From Corylus avellana (Eukaryota; Streptophyta; Magnoliopsida; Fagales; Betulaceae), in the NCBI RefSeq assembly GCF_901000735.1, contig NC_081544.1, positions 28,576,095-28,640,094 on the forward strand: a stretch of 64,000 bases of DNA, read 5' to 3'. Positions 1-9,021 of this stretch are shown piece after piece. Position 1 is the stretch's first letter; every line of letters starts with the position of its first letter. The notes beneath the pieces were generated by a model. It had not been told where the DNA came from. It ran no database searches and worked only from the letters and a program-made list of their open reading frames with translations. Both the position numbers and the translations under genes were made by a program.

Positions 1-2
1 CG

Positions 3-1531
3 AGGTATGTCCAAGTATCTGCAGAGGTTGGAAGACAAGGCTCAATGGATGATGGTCGTATGGGGTGTTCGTTTAGAGCCTCGGCGAGTAACCCACAAAC
101 GCCGGCGATGGCGCAGGTATCGATGACGGTTTCTGATCGCACGACGGGACAGAGGGGGAAGGGGCACCATGCTGTTGGGCAGACCTACTCCAAGCTAAGT
201 CTCGAGCTCCTCAAAGTCAGGGACCTGTTGAAGCGTCTGCAACAAGAATGTGACGTGGGTATGATGCAGATCGACATGGCGCTTAAGACTGAGGAGGGCA
301 GCAGGCTTGGGCTTGGGCCAGTTATTCACCCAGCGGGTCAGAGGCAGCCTGCTTCGAAAGGGATTAAGGGGTCTGGGCTGAAATTTATAAAGCCCAAAAA
401 ATGGTGGAGGGTGAAGAAAACTTCAGTTTTTAAACATAAAGGAACGGTGGGCTCGGGTCTGGGTGTTAATAACCTAGAAGGAGGAAACGAGGCTTGTGCA
501 TCAACGAAGAAGGAAAAGTTCACATTTGGCTTACGTTCTGGCTCAGATAGGCCAGCAACTCCTTCGCCGGTGGTCGCAAAGGTCCCATCAGAGATCAGGG
601 GGGTTGAAGAAGGTTCCAAGGCGGTTGTCGGCACTGGTGGAGAGGTTTCTATAAGTCCGGCGAGTGAGGCACAAACCACTTGAAAAGAGAAAGCGATGGT
701 GACTTATAGGAGGAGGAAACAGGGGCCGCAGAGGTGGAAAACCGCAATGGGATCGCTAGAAGCCTCTTCTTCGACTTTTGGGCAGGCGAAAGGAATATTA
801 GGGTCGTGCCGGGAATTACTCAGAAGGTGCCGGAGACACTCTTCTCGCCGGAGAACACACAGAACGTGCCGGAGCGCCGGATGGAGACTGGTGACGCCGG
901 TGGGGGTTTGTCGGAGTGCTCTGTGGAGGCAGGCGATGCAGGTGAGGTTATGGGCTTTGCTTCAGATCAGTCGCCGGAGACACCCTTCTCGCCGGAGAAT
1001 ACACAGACTGTGCTGGAGCGCCATATGGAGACTGGAGACGCCGGTGGGGGTTCGCCGGAGTGTTCTGTGGAGTCAGGCGATGTAGGTGAGGTTATGGGCT
1101 CTGCTTCTGATCAGTTTCCGGTGGCTTTTTCTTCTCGTCGGAATTCTGGGATGACAGGGGCATGTCGGGGGGAGGTTACTAATTTGATTCAGTCGATTCA
1201 TAGTGGACAGAAAGAAATTGGAATTGGGAATGGGTCAAATAGGGAGGAGGACAGCATCTTAGCAACAATTGGGTTGGAGGAATTAGGATCAGATAAATGT
1301 TCTCCTAATTGGGTAGTTGAAAGCTGCCTCAAATTTTGCCCAAAAATTGGTGTTTCAGATGAGGGAAAGAAGGAGGAGTTGGCAGCTTTGTTCAATTCTA
1401 TTGAAGCTTCCAGGAAGCAGAATGACTCTGATTTGGGGGACTTTTCAGGGAGTGCTTTTCTTGTTGACAGGGGCCAGACGTTCTCTATGCAAGGTAGGGG
1501 TCGTGGGAAGGGTCGAATTGGTGGATCATGA
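3..1531 (+). pseudogene. LINE A ORF1, disrupted
   Basis: ORF1 of a plant L1-type LINE, normally the RNA-binding partner of ORF2. It is open from the window edge through 683 in one frame, where a TGA ends it. The continuation (from about 710) is in another frame and runs to a TGA at 1529-1531, so a stop and a frameshift separate the halves. The second half ends in a Gly/Arg-rich basic tail. It contains two 144-bp tandem units. The terminal TGA overlaps the ATG of ORF2 (ATGA), the usual tight coupling between the two LINE frames. I see no zinc knuckle in the visible part; the N-terminal part lies outside the window. Confidence 0.7.
833..1120 (+). repeat. 144-bp in-frame tandem duplication in LINE ORF1
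   Basis: Two adjacent units of 144 bp (48 codons), starting near 833 and 977. Each encodes a segment with the landmarks FSPENTQ, METGDAGGG, ECSVE and GEVMG. The units differ by several substitutions, so the duplication is not brand new. Confidence 0.8.
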
Positions 1532-4500
1532 AGCTTAACATCGTAGCATGGAACGTGAGAGGGTTGAATGCCCTCAAAAAAAAGTTGCGTATTAGGGGCC
1601 TTTTGAAGGAGTGGAAAGCAGATATTGTTTGTTTGATTGAGACCAAGATAGAGACTATTTCCCGGGAGGTGGTTCACACTCTTTGGGGTGGTCAACATGT
1701 GGGGTGGAAGTTTAAAGGGTCTAATGGTTTGTCGGGGGGGATGTTAATGATGTGGGATAGGAGGGTGGTGGAGAGTAAGGAGGAGTGTGTGGGGCAGTTC
1801 ACTTTGGCATGCTCTTTTCAAAATGTGGAGGACAATTGGGTTTGGGCGTTTGGAAGGGTTTATGGTCCGAATGAGGATGTGGAAAGGAGGGTCCTTTGGG
1901 AAGAGTTGGCTGGTTTGATGAATGTGTGGGAGGTTCCTTGGTGTCTTGGTGGGGATTTTAATATTGTCCGATTCCCTAGTGAGCGCTCTAGTGCTTCTTA
2001 TTACTCTGTGGGCATGATGGACTTTTCGGACTTCATTTCGGAGAACAATTTGGTGGACTTTCAGATGATGGGGGGACAATTTACTTGGTCCAATAATCAA
2101 GAAAATGAGACTTGGTCTAGAATAGACCGGTTCTTGCTCTCCTCGGATTGGGAAGATCATTTCCCAGCAGTGTCACAAAAAAGACTTCAACGCATGTTCT
2201 CCGATCATTTCCCTATTTCTCTGGATTGTGGGGTTCATTGCAGAGGTAAAAAGTACTTCAAATTTGAGAACATGTGGCTCAAAGCCGAAGGATTTGTTGA
2301 CAAGGTTAGCTCTTGGTGGGGATCTTATTCTTTCGAGGGTCTTCCTAGCTTTGTGTTAGCTAATAAATTGAAATCCCTCAAAATGGATTTGAAAAAATGG
2401 AATGAGGAGGAGTTTGGCGATATTGGGAGGAAGAAGAAGGAGTTGATGGGAGGTATTCAAGAGTTGGATGATTTGGCAGAATCGAGAGGGTTAGATCAGG
2501 AGGAGAAGTCTCGAAAGGCGGATATGTTGAAAGTTTTGGAGAACACTTTGTTGTGTGAAGAGATTCACTGGCGCCAGAAATCGAGAACTTTGTGGCTTAA
2601 GGAGGGGGACCGAAATACTCGCTTCTTTCACAAGATGGCAAATTCTCATTGCAGGCACAATCGTGTGGAAGTGATTCGTATTAATGGTGTCTTATCCGAT
2701 GATCCAGTTGAGGTTAAAGATCACATGGTGCAGTATTATCAAAACTTATACTCGGAGCAAAGTTCATGGCGGCCTAGAATGGACAACCAGCCTTTTTTGT
2801 CTATTGATGAGGAGGATTGTAGGTGGTTGGAAAGAGAGTTTGAGGAAAAGGAGGTTTGGGAGGTGATAAATGGTATGGATGGTGACAAGGCACCGGGTCC
2901 AGATGGTTTCTCCATGGCTTTTTTTCATGCTTGTTGGGGTGTTGTTAAACAAGATGTTATGGCGGTTTTTGATGAGTTCCATCGTAGACGGCAGTTGGTG
3001 AAGAGTTTGAATGCTACTTTCATTTCCTTGATACCAAAAAAGGCGGATGCGGTGGAGATGAAGGATTTTCGGCCCATAAGCTTGGTGGGAGGGGTGTACA
3101 AAATTGTTTCTAAGGTTCTAGCCTTTAGGTTGAGAAGTGTCTTGGGTAAGGTTATTTCCTACTCTCAAAATGCCTTCATAGGGGGTCGACAAATCTTAGA
3201 TTCGGTTCTTATTGCAAACGAATGTGTGGATAGTCGCATGAAGCAAGGGGTGCCAGGTGTTATTTGTAAATTGGACCTGGAAAAGGCGTACGACCATGTT
3301 AATTGGGACTTTATTTTGTACTTGCTGCATAGGAGTGGTTTTGGGGAGAGGTGGAAGGCTTGGATAGAGTGGTGTATTACTTCGGTAAGATTTTCCATTC
3401 TAGTGAATGGCTCTCCGGAAGGGTTCTTTAGCAGTTCGAGGGGAATTCGGCAAGGGGATCCTCTTTCTCCATTACTTTTTGTTCTTGTTATGGAGGCTTT
3501 GAGTAAGATGGTGAATGCTACGGTTGACCAAGGTCTTTTGAGAGGTTTCTCGGTGGGAGATAGGGTTATTTCGGAATTGGAGGTCTCTCACTCCTTATTT
3601 GCTGATGATACCTTGATTTTTTGTGAAGCTTCTCTCGAGCAAATACGGTATGTGCGCCTCATTCTTTTATGTTTTGAAGCTGTTTCGGGTTTGAGAGTTA
3701 ATCTTGGGAAGTCCAAAATTGTGGCTATCGGAGAGGTGGAGAACATTGGGATATTAGCTAATATCCTTGGGTGTAGTGTTGCTGAGTTGCCCATGAAGTA
3801 TCTGGGTCTCCCTCTTGGGGCGCCGTTTAAGGACACGGTTATGTGGAATGATGTGATTGAGAAGATGGAGCGTCAAATGGCAGGTTGGAAGAGGATGTAC
3901 CTCTCCAAAGGAGGCCGTTTAACTCTCATCAAGAGTACTATGTCTAATTTACCAACTTACTTTTTGTCTTTGTTTCCGATTCCCATGAGTGTTGCTAAAA
4001 GGCTTGAGAAAGTCCAAAGAGATTTCTTGTGGGGAGGAATGGGAGATGAGGCTAAGATGCATCTTGTAAAGTGGGATCAAGTTTGTCGTCCCTTGCACTA
4101 CGGTGGTCTTGGTATTCGAAAGTTGCATCAGTTTAATCAAGCTCTCTTGGGGAAATGGCTTTGGAGATATGCGAATGAGAGTGAGGCTCTTTGGTGCAAG
4201 GTTATCAAAGCCAAGTACGAAGACCAGGAAGGCGGGTGGTGCACGAAGGAAGCTTTGGGTTCTCATGGTGTGGGTGTATGGAAGTATATTCGACAAGGTT
4301 GGAGTTCTTTTGCCAAAGGTTGTCGGTTTGAGGTGGGGGAGGGTTCGAAAGTTCGTTTCTGGCATGATATTTGGTGTGGGGAAAATCCTTTGAAGCAAGA
4401 CTTCCCTTCGTTGTTCAGCATCGCTAGGCACAAAGAAGCTTGGGTGAAGGATAATTTTTCTTGGAGGAATGGGGTTGTAGAGTGGAATGTCATTTTTGTG

Positions 4501-5175
4501 CGTCCCGTTCAGGATTGGGAGATGGATTTGGTTGCTCCTTTTTTTGATCGGTTGTACTCGTGCAAGATCTCTGTAGGTACGGTGGATCGTATTTGCTGGG
4601 CCTCGTCTAGGAAAGGCAAGTTTGAGGTTAAGTCGCTCTTCAAGGCATTGTCTAATTTTGACCATGAGGTGTTTCCTTGGAAGAGTATTTGGTGCACAAA
4701 GGTGCCTTTGCGAGTGGCTTTTTTCGGGTGGACCGCGGCCCTAGGCAAAATTTTGACTATTGATAATCTGCGTAAGAGGAACTTTGTGGTGGTGGAGTGG
4801 TGTTGTATGTGCAAAAAGTCAGGAGAGTCGGTAGATCATCTTCTTCTCCATTGCGAAACCGCAAGAACTCTTTGGCACACTATCCTTAGTCGGTTTGGGT
4901 TGCTTTGGGTTATGCCTTGCAAAGTGAGGGATTTATTTTATTGCTGGTGGTCGGGAGGTCGTGCTCGAAGCGCGGTAGTTTGGAAGATGGTTCCTCTATG
5001 TCTTATGTGGTGTATATGGATTGAAAGAAATGCTAGATATTTTGAGAATTCTACTAGGACTATAGAGGAGCTGACTCATTTTTTCTTCTTTACTCTTTAC
5101 TCTTGGACGGCCGCTTGGTTAACTCCTTTAGTAATTAGTTTTTCTGACTTCCTCTTTCATTTCTCTCCTTCCTAG
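1528..5175 (+). CDS. LINE ORF2: APE-type endonuclease / reverse transcriptase, intact
   Basis: Uninterrupted 1215-codon frame encoding the LINE replication protein, which nicks target DNA and primes reverse transcription there. Residues 1-230 are an endonuclease/exonuclease/phosphatase domain (NVRGLN near the start, IETK, GGDFN, SDHFPI). Residues about 485-745 are the reverse transcriptase, with DFRPISLV near 512, the KLDLEKAYD block, RQGDPLSP and the catalytic FADD near 690. The C-terminal part (about 1035-1120) is the zf-RVT region with WCCMC and HLLLHC. The start is the ATG overlapping the ORF1 stop (ATGA). All catalytic motifs are present, so this protein could be functional, unlike every other LINE in the window. 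Confidence 0.95.
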   Translation: MKLNIVAWNVRGLNALKKKLRIRGLLKEWKADIVCLIETKIETISREVVHTLWGGQHVGWKFKGSNGLSGGMLMMWDRRVVESKEECVGQFTLACSFQNVEDNWVWAFGRVYGPNEDVERRVLWEELAGLMNVWEVPWCLGGDFNIVRFPSERSSASYYSVGMMDFSDFISENNLVDFQMMGGQFTWSNNQENETWSRIDRFLLSSDWEDHFPAVSQKRLQRMFSDHFPISLDCGVHCRGKKYFKFENMWLKAEGFVDKVSSWWGSYSFEGLPSFVLANKLKSLKMDLKKWNEEEFGDIGRKKKELMGGIQELDDLAESRGLDQEEKSRKADMLKVLENTLLCEEIHWRQKSRTLWLKEGDRNTRFFHKMANSHCRHNRVEVIRINGVLSDDPVEVKDHMVQYYQNLYSEQSSWRPRMDNQPFLSIDEEDCRWLEREFEEKEVWEVINGMDGDKAPGPDGFSMAFFHACWGVVKQDVMAVFDEFHRRRQLVKSLNATFISLIPKKADAVEMKDFRPISLVGGVYKIVSKVLAFRLRSVLGKVISYSQNAFIGGRQILDSVLIANECVDSRMKQGVPGVICKLDLEKAYDHVNWDFILYLLHRSGFGERWKAWIEWCITSVRFSILVNGSPEGFFSSSRGIRQGDPLSPLLFVLVMEALSKMVNATVDQGLLRGFSVGDRVISELEVSHSLFADDTLIFCEASLEQIRYVRLILLCFEAVSGLRVNLGKSKIVAIGEVENIGILANILGCSVAELPMKYLGLPLGAPFKDTVMWNDVIEKMERQMAGWKRMYLSKGGRLTLIKSTMSNLPTYFLSLFPIPMSVAKRLEKVQRDFLWGGMGDEAKMHLVKWDQVCRPLHYGGLGIRKLHQFNQALLGKWLWRYANESEALWCKVIKAKYEDQEGGWCTKEALGSHGVGVWKYIRQGWSSFAKGCRFEVGEGSKVRFWHDIWCGENPLKQDFPSLFSIARHKEAWVKDNFSWRNGVVEWNVIFVRPVQDWEMDLVAPFFDRLYSCKISVGTVDRICWASSRKGKFEVKSLFKALSNFDHEVFPWKSIWCTKVPLRVAFFGWTAALGKILTIDNLRKRNFVVVEWCCMCKKSGESVDHLLLHCETARTLWHTILSRFGLLWVMPCKVRDLFYCWWSGGRARSAVVWKMVPLCLMWCIWIERNARYFENSTRTIEELTHFFFFTLYSWTAAWLTPLVISFSDFLFHFSPS

Positions 5176-5260
5176 GCGCTCTCTTTTTATACTTCCCGTG
5201 TATATGGGTTGCGCCCCTCTGCGCTCTTGTTATATAATACTTTTACTTATAAAAAAAAAA
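5176..5260 (+). other. LINE A 3' tail with stem-loop and poly(A)
   Basis: After the ORF2 stop come a short conserved tail, the perfect hairpin GCGC-CCCTCT-GCGC at 5211-5224, a TTACTTAT-like block and ten A residues. The same arrangement ends nearly all LINE copies in this window and probably marks the end recognised by the reverse transcriptase (inference). Confidence 0.7.
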
Positions 5261-5306
5261 TATGTCTCCTTTTTTATTTATATCCTTGTGTTTATGATTT
5301 TTACAG

Positions 5307-6416
5307 GATAACATTTTGTACGCAACCCGAGAATCTGATTCTCATGCCTTATTTATGGAGCTGTCTCGTTTGGTGTTTGATGGAACTCCTGATCTACACT
5401 TGGCAAATTTCCTTCACATGATCATGACCATGGCCGAATCAGGTTCCAGTGAGGAGCAGATGGAGTTTTTTATCTTAAATAGCCAAAAGGTGCCAAAACT
5501 TCCTGATGAAGAATCTATTTGGTCCCTCTCATCTGTGCCTTCATTGACAAAGAATGATGATTCACTACGGACAAATTTTGATTCAAAAACAATAGATAGG
5601 AAAAGTTATTCCAAGTCCAAAATGAAAGGAGGAAATAACTCAAACTGGCCACCTGTGAATTGGAAAACTGCACCGGGTTTTAGTAATGCAAATGATTATA
5701 GGGTGCAGGTAACCACTGCACAGCCTTGCAGCAGCCCAAGAAAGAAAAAGGAAGATGATTCTGAAGGAACAGTCATGCAAACTGATGATGTTGTTGCTAT
5801 CTCAATCGATGATGATTGGACCATTGAAAATGATTCAGAAGCAACTTTAACGGCCCTATGTTTGCCAGACAGCGACAATTTGGAAAATCAGTCTGGCCAT
5901 GCTTGTAATCAGACTGATCCTAGTATGCATGTTGATTTTGATCTTATATCCAATGGCCCTGAGTTGGGCTCATCTGATTTCAGCAAGAGAGATCAACTTG
6001 AAATTGGCACACCTTGTGGAACAGAAGCCACACAAACAGGGAGACTTGGCGAGCTTGTCGCTTTCAAATACCTTACTGGGAAAGTTGGTAAGAGAGTTGT
6101 GAAGTGGGTCAATGAAGATATTGAAACTGGGTTACCCTATGACATTGTTTTAGGGGAGGAGAATAGTAAAGAGTACATTGAAGTTAAAGCAACCAAATCT
6201 CAAAGAAAAGACTGGTTCAGTATATCAACAAGAGAGTGGCAATTTGCTGTGGATAAAGGTGAATCATACGGCATTGCACACGTTGTTTTATTGGGTAACA
6301 ATGTTGCAAGGGTCTCGATATTCAAGAATCCAGTAAAATTGTGTCAGCTAGGCAAGCTGCATTTAGTTGTTATGATGCCAAAGCAGCGGAAGGAATTCTC
6401 TGTCGTCGTCTCCTAA
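5307..6416 (+). CDS. NOV: NOV-A, last exon: C-terminal part of NO VEIN-like protein with DUF3883
   Basis: Final coding exon of the first NO VEIN-like gene. The acceptor is tttacag at 5301-5306, followed by GATAAC, and the frame ends in TAA at 6414-6416. It encodes an acidic, Ser-rich low-complexity stretch and then the DUF3883 / NO VEIN C-terminal domain ([37 protein letters not shown]). Compared with NOV-B exon 12 it has about 19 extra residues (SEGTVMQTDD...) before the shared DDDWTIE, and its last residues differ because the reading ends earlier. Upstream exons lie left of the window, beyond the LINE. In Arabidopsis NOV is a nuclear protein needed for vascular development and auxin-dependent patterning; the role of this copy is inferred by family only. 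Confidence 0.9.
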   Translation, partial: DNILYATRESDSHALFMELSRLVFDGTPDLHLANFLHMIMTMAESGSSEEQMEFFILNSQKVPKLPDEESIWSLSSVPSLTKNDDSLRTNFDSKTIDRKSYSKSKMKGGNNSNWPPVNWKTAPGFSNANDYRVQVTTAQPCSSPRKKKEDDSEGTVMQTDDVVAISIDDDWTIENDSEATLTALCLPDSDNLENQSGHACNQTDPSMHVDFDLISNGPELGSSDFSKRDQLEIGTPCGTEATQTGRLGELVAFKYLTGKVGKRVVKWVNEDIETGLPYDIVLGEENSKEYIEVKATKSQRKDWFSISTREWQFAVDKGESYGIAHVVLLGNNVARVSIFKNPVKLCQLGKLHLVVMMPKQRKEFSVVVS

Positions 6417-7132
6417 GAGGCACTTGTTCTTATCTGTGCATCTCGGGAATTGACTCAACTTTATGAACTAGCTGGAAATACACTGAAATGACAAAGGTTT
6501 GTTTATGCGGACTCTTTCTCTGATGACTGGGAAAATTAATTACCATGTCACTTCAAATTGGCGGGTCAGTCCATTAGAAGTTCATAAACAAAGTTCTGGT
6601 CCTGGAAAGGGAATTTGGTGCTAGAACCCTAGGATTTTAGAGGGAAGTATGATCAGGTTGACCGAGTATATGATTTGGAAAAAACTTTCTTGTTCATAAT
6701 AGTGGCTAAAAATGCCTAGATGTCTTACTTTCTGGTCCTACAACATGTTCATAAATTTATGTTTTGTGTATTGAAAAAGTATCGCGGGCAGTAATGTAAA
6801 TGTTTGCCTACTTTAATTTTCTCTTTTATTCTTCAACAGTGAGTGGTGGCTTAAGCAGTTGCCCATGAATTCTTGCATAATCTTTGTGCAGTTCACTGTT
6901 AACCTTTACAGTGTGAGCAAACAGTTCCAATAATAAACTGCAAAGAGAGTTAACAGTGTGAGCGAGCAGAGAGTTAACAGTGTGAGCAAACAATTCAAAC
7001 TATATATTTTCTACGATTTGATTTAAAATTACATTTTTAGTTTGTGAAATTGATGTGCCAAAGCCAAACGCACTCTAGGTGAGGTACTTGTAGAGATTCG
7101 GTTTGCTACTTCAAATCCTCTTAAAGTTGGTT
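6417..7132. other. 3' flank of NOV-A, shared with NOV-B 3' flank
   Basis: No gene. The first 400 bp align with 57822-58140 downstream of NOV-B (shared blocks such as ctggaaatacactgaaatgac and tcagtccattagaag), so the tandem duplication included 3' flanking DNA. The rest is AT-rich spacer with a small minisatellite. Confidence 0.75.
6908..6993. repeat. Minisatellite, about 23-bp units
   Basis: About three imperfect units built around taacagtgtgagc, the last two adjacent and nearly identical. Confidence 0.65.
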
Positions 7133-7141
7133 ATAATATAT

Positions 7142-7392
7142 GGACAGAGTTTTTTTTCAAACTGGGTTGGAAGAATTTCTTTTAACTCAGTCTATAAAAA
7201 TAACATATGTCTATTTTTTTACTAACATGTGAGATACACATGTTTTTTTAATAGTAGTGACAAAGATAGAATAAATAATATTAAAACTCATGTGCATCTC
7301 ACATATTATTAAAAAAGAAGAAGATAAATGTCATTTTTATAGGCTGAGTTGAAAGAAGTTTTTCTAACCCAGTTTGAAGGAAACCTCTATTC
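7142..7392. mobile_element. 251-bp MITE with long terminal inverted repeats
   Basis: Both ends form an inverted repeat of more than 80 bp: the left CAAACTGGGTTGGAAG, ACTCAGTCTATAAAAAT and TGTGAGATACACATG blocks match the reverse complement of the right end. It is flanked by the 9-bp direct repeat ATAATATAT (7133-7141 and 7393-7401). A 9-bp duplication suggests a Mutator-type MITE, but the AT-rich target makes the exact boundary less sure. No coding capacity. Confidence 0.7.
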
Positions 7393-7401
7393 ATAATATA
7401 T

Positions 7402-8635
7402 TTGATTTGAAATAGGGCCTCAACTGCTTCTCAAAACTCCAAATAAATACATGAGACATAGCATGTTAATATCTTTTTAATTTTTTTTAAAAAAAGGTAT
7501 TCAATTTTAATTCAAGGGTATTCAATTTTAATTTTAAATTTCAATACCTTTTTTTTCTTAAAAAAAAAAAAAATGTCTTTTTGCTTTGTGACGGGGATAT
7601 ATATATATATTTTGGGTGGTAGGGGTGCTTATATGATGATTTGGCACTTATGATAGGTGTCGAAATTTAATTGGTTCACGTGTTAGTAATGCAAATTTTC
7701 GTTAAGTCTTCTAACAGCAGATGAATGGAGATACTATCTTCATTTTTATGAAAACCATATGTACCTCATATGATAAAAAGTAAACTCTAGAAGGAAAAAA
7801 ATAAAGAGTTTAAACCTAGGGAAAATAAAAGTCATATCACATATGAGATGACTTAATGAAGACTATAATCTTTTCTTATAGCATTACTTGTAATTATATA
7901 CACCATTCAATCTCTTTTCCCTCTTTATGTGGTGTGGTTCTTACAATATTTTGATTTTTTTTTATTGAAGATCACGTTACATAAAATTGGAGGGGATATA
8001 AGAAAGATGATGTATTACACCCATATTTGACATTTAAAAAAAATAAAAAAATAAAAAAAAGACCGTTAGAAAAATACAAATTTAAAAAATATGGATATTG
8101 AAAAAAAAAAATCATAAAAATAATATTTAAATGAAAAAGTGAAAATAAATCCCTAATTTGGAGAACCAAATGAAAGTATTAAAAAAAAAATAGTTAAATA
8201 ATTTTTTTTTTTTCAAAATATGGAGTAATTTTAGAGAGCGACATGACATAAAAATCCTTTGAGCGTATCTTGAATTACCGTTAATGTATCATATTCGTGG
8301 ACCATGGTCAACTCCTTGTAGAGTAGACCAAGGCACGACGAGCAGAATGGGAGTCGCAGCACAAGTCTCCCGCGAGTCCAAGGAGTGAAAAATATCTTCT
8401 GAAACCAAACTCAGAAGAGATTATTAGCCTGACAAATCCTGTCCATCAAATACAAATTCGTCAACATCATATATTCATATCCATATCTTACTTAGCCATT
8501 AAGCATCATGGATGGGATCAAAGCTGACGGTGATGTTTTCTTTATGATCCTCCGTACAGTCTTTACGTAGGAAACCATGTGATTGGCGAGAATTAAAGCA
8601 TTAAGCACTTGGCACAGAAAACGAGCAGTTCTACG
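7402..8635. other. AT-rich spacer upstream of NOV-B
   Basis: No supportable gene. It contains A/T homopolymer runs around 7480-7575, 7960-8060 and 8180-8215. GC content rises after about 8280, approaching the NOV-B start. Confidence 0.6.
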
Positions 8636-8643
8636 TTATATAC
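8636..8643 (+). promoter_or_regulatory. Putative TATA box of NOV-B
   Basis: TTATATAC lies about 55 bp upstream of the chosen ATG. NOV-C has TATAAATT at the equivalent distance (62091-62098), with a similar C/T-rich leader between, which supports both as core promoter elements. Confidence 0.45.
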
Positions 8644-8694
8644 TTGGATGCCTTCAAACACAACCATACTTTTCTCACTCCACTCTTTACCGCA

Positions 8695-9021
8695 ATGTCC
8701 GGACAGCCGTCTGGCTTCCACCCCTCCGGTGGCCGCCACCGCCTTCGCCGGGATCCGCAGCAGCAAAATTCTAACTTTCCAATACAAAACTCTAAGGTAC
8801 CAGGCCCGAGCACCTCGCAGAACCGGAGAGAGCTTATGGAAAAGGTGAATCGCGCCGTCGAGAAGGCTCGCCGCGAAATTATCTCGGCCGGAGAGGGCGT
8901 GACCGCGTGGAAAGTGTCTCAGGATGCGATGTTGACGCTCAAGGTCGACTCGTGGACCTCTTTAGGGTTTGCAATGCAGGAGGTTCCGAATCTTTTCCGC
9001 CTTATGATGACTGAAGGGAAG
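8695..9021 (+). CDS. NOV: NOV-B exon 1
   Basis: 109 codons, ending GGGAAG before gtaacg (phase 0). I chose the ATG at 8695 because it aligns with the only possible in-frame start of NOV-C; an upstream in-frame ATG at 8644 would add 17 residues. The C-terminal half carries the conserved [33 protein letters not shown] and PNLFRLMM blocks. The N-terminal Pro/Gln-rich tail is far shorter than in NOV-C. Confidence 0.88.

Larger units (their letters stand above)
1..5260 (+). mobile_element. L1-type LINE A, 3' part with intact ORF2, inserted in last intron of NOV-A
   Basis: Non-LTR retrotransposon entering from the left edge and ending in an A run at 5251-5260. It carries a broken ORF1, a full ORF2 with endonuclease, reverse transcriptase and zinc-knuckle regions, a short 3' tail with a GCGC stem-loop (5211-5224), then poly(A). 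Immediately after the A run the sequence resumes as intron matching NOV-B just upstream of its last exon (56701-56747), so the element lies in the last intron of NOV-A, in the same orientation as the gene. The left target-site duplication is outside the window. Confidence 0.95.

Noticed and set aside
338..679. Minus-strand open frame opposite LINE ORF1
   Set aside because: It lies in another frame of a recognised LINE gene and shows no protein family.
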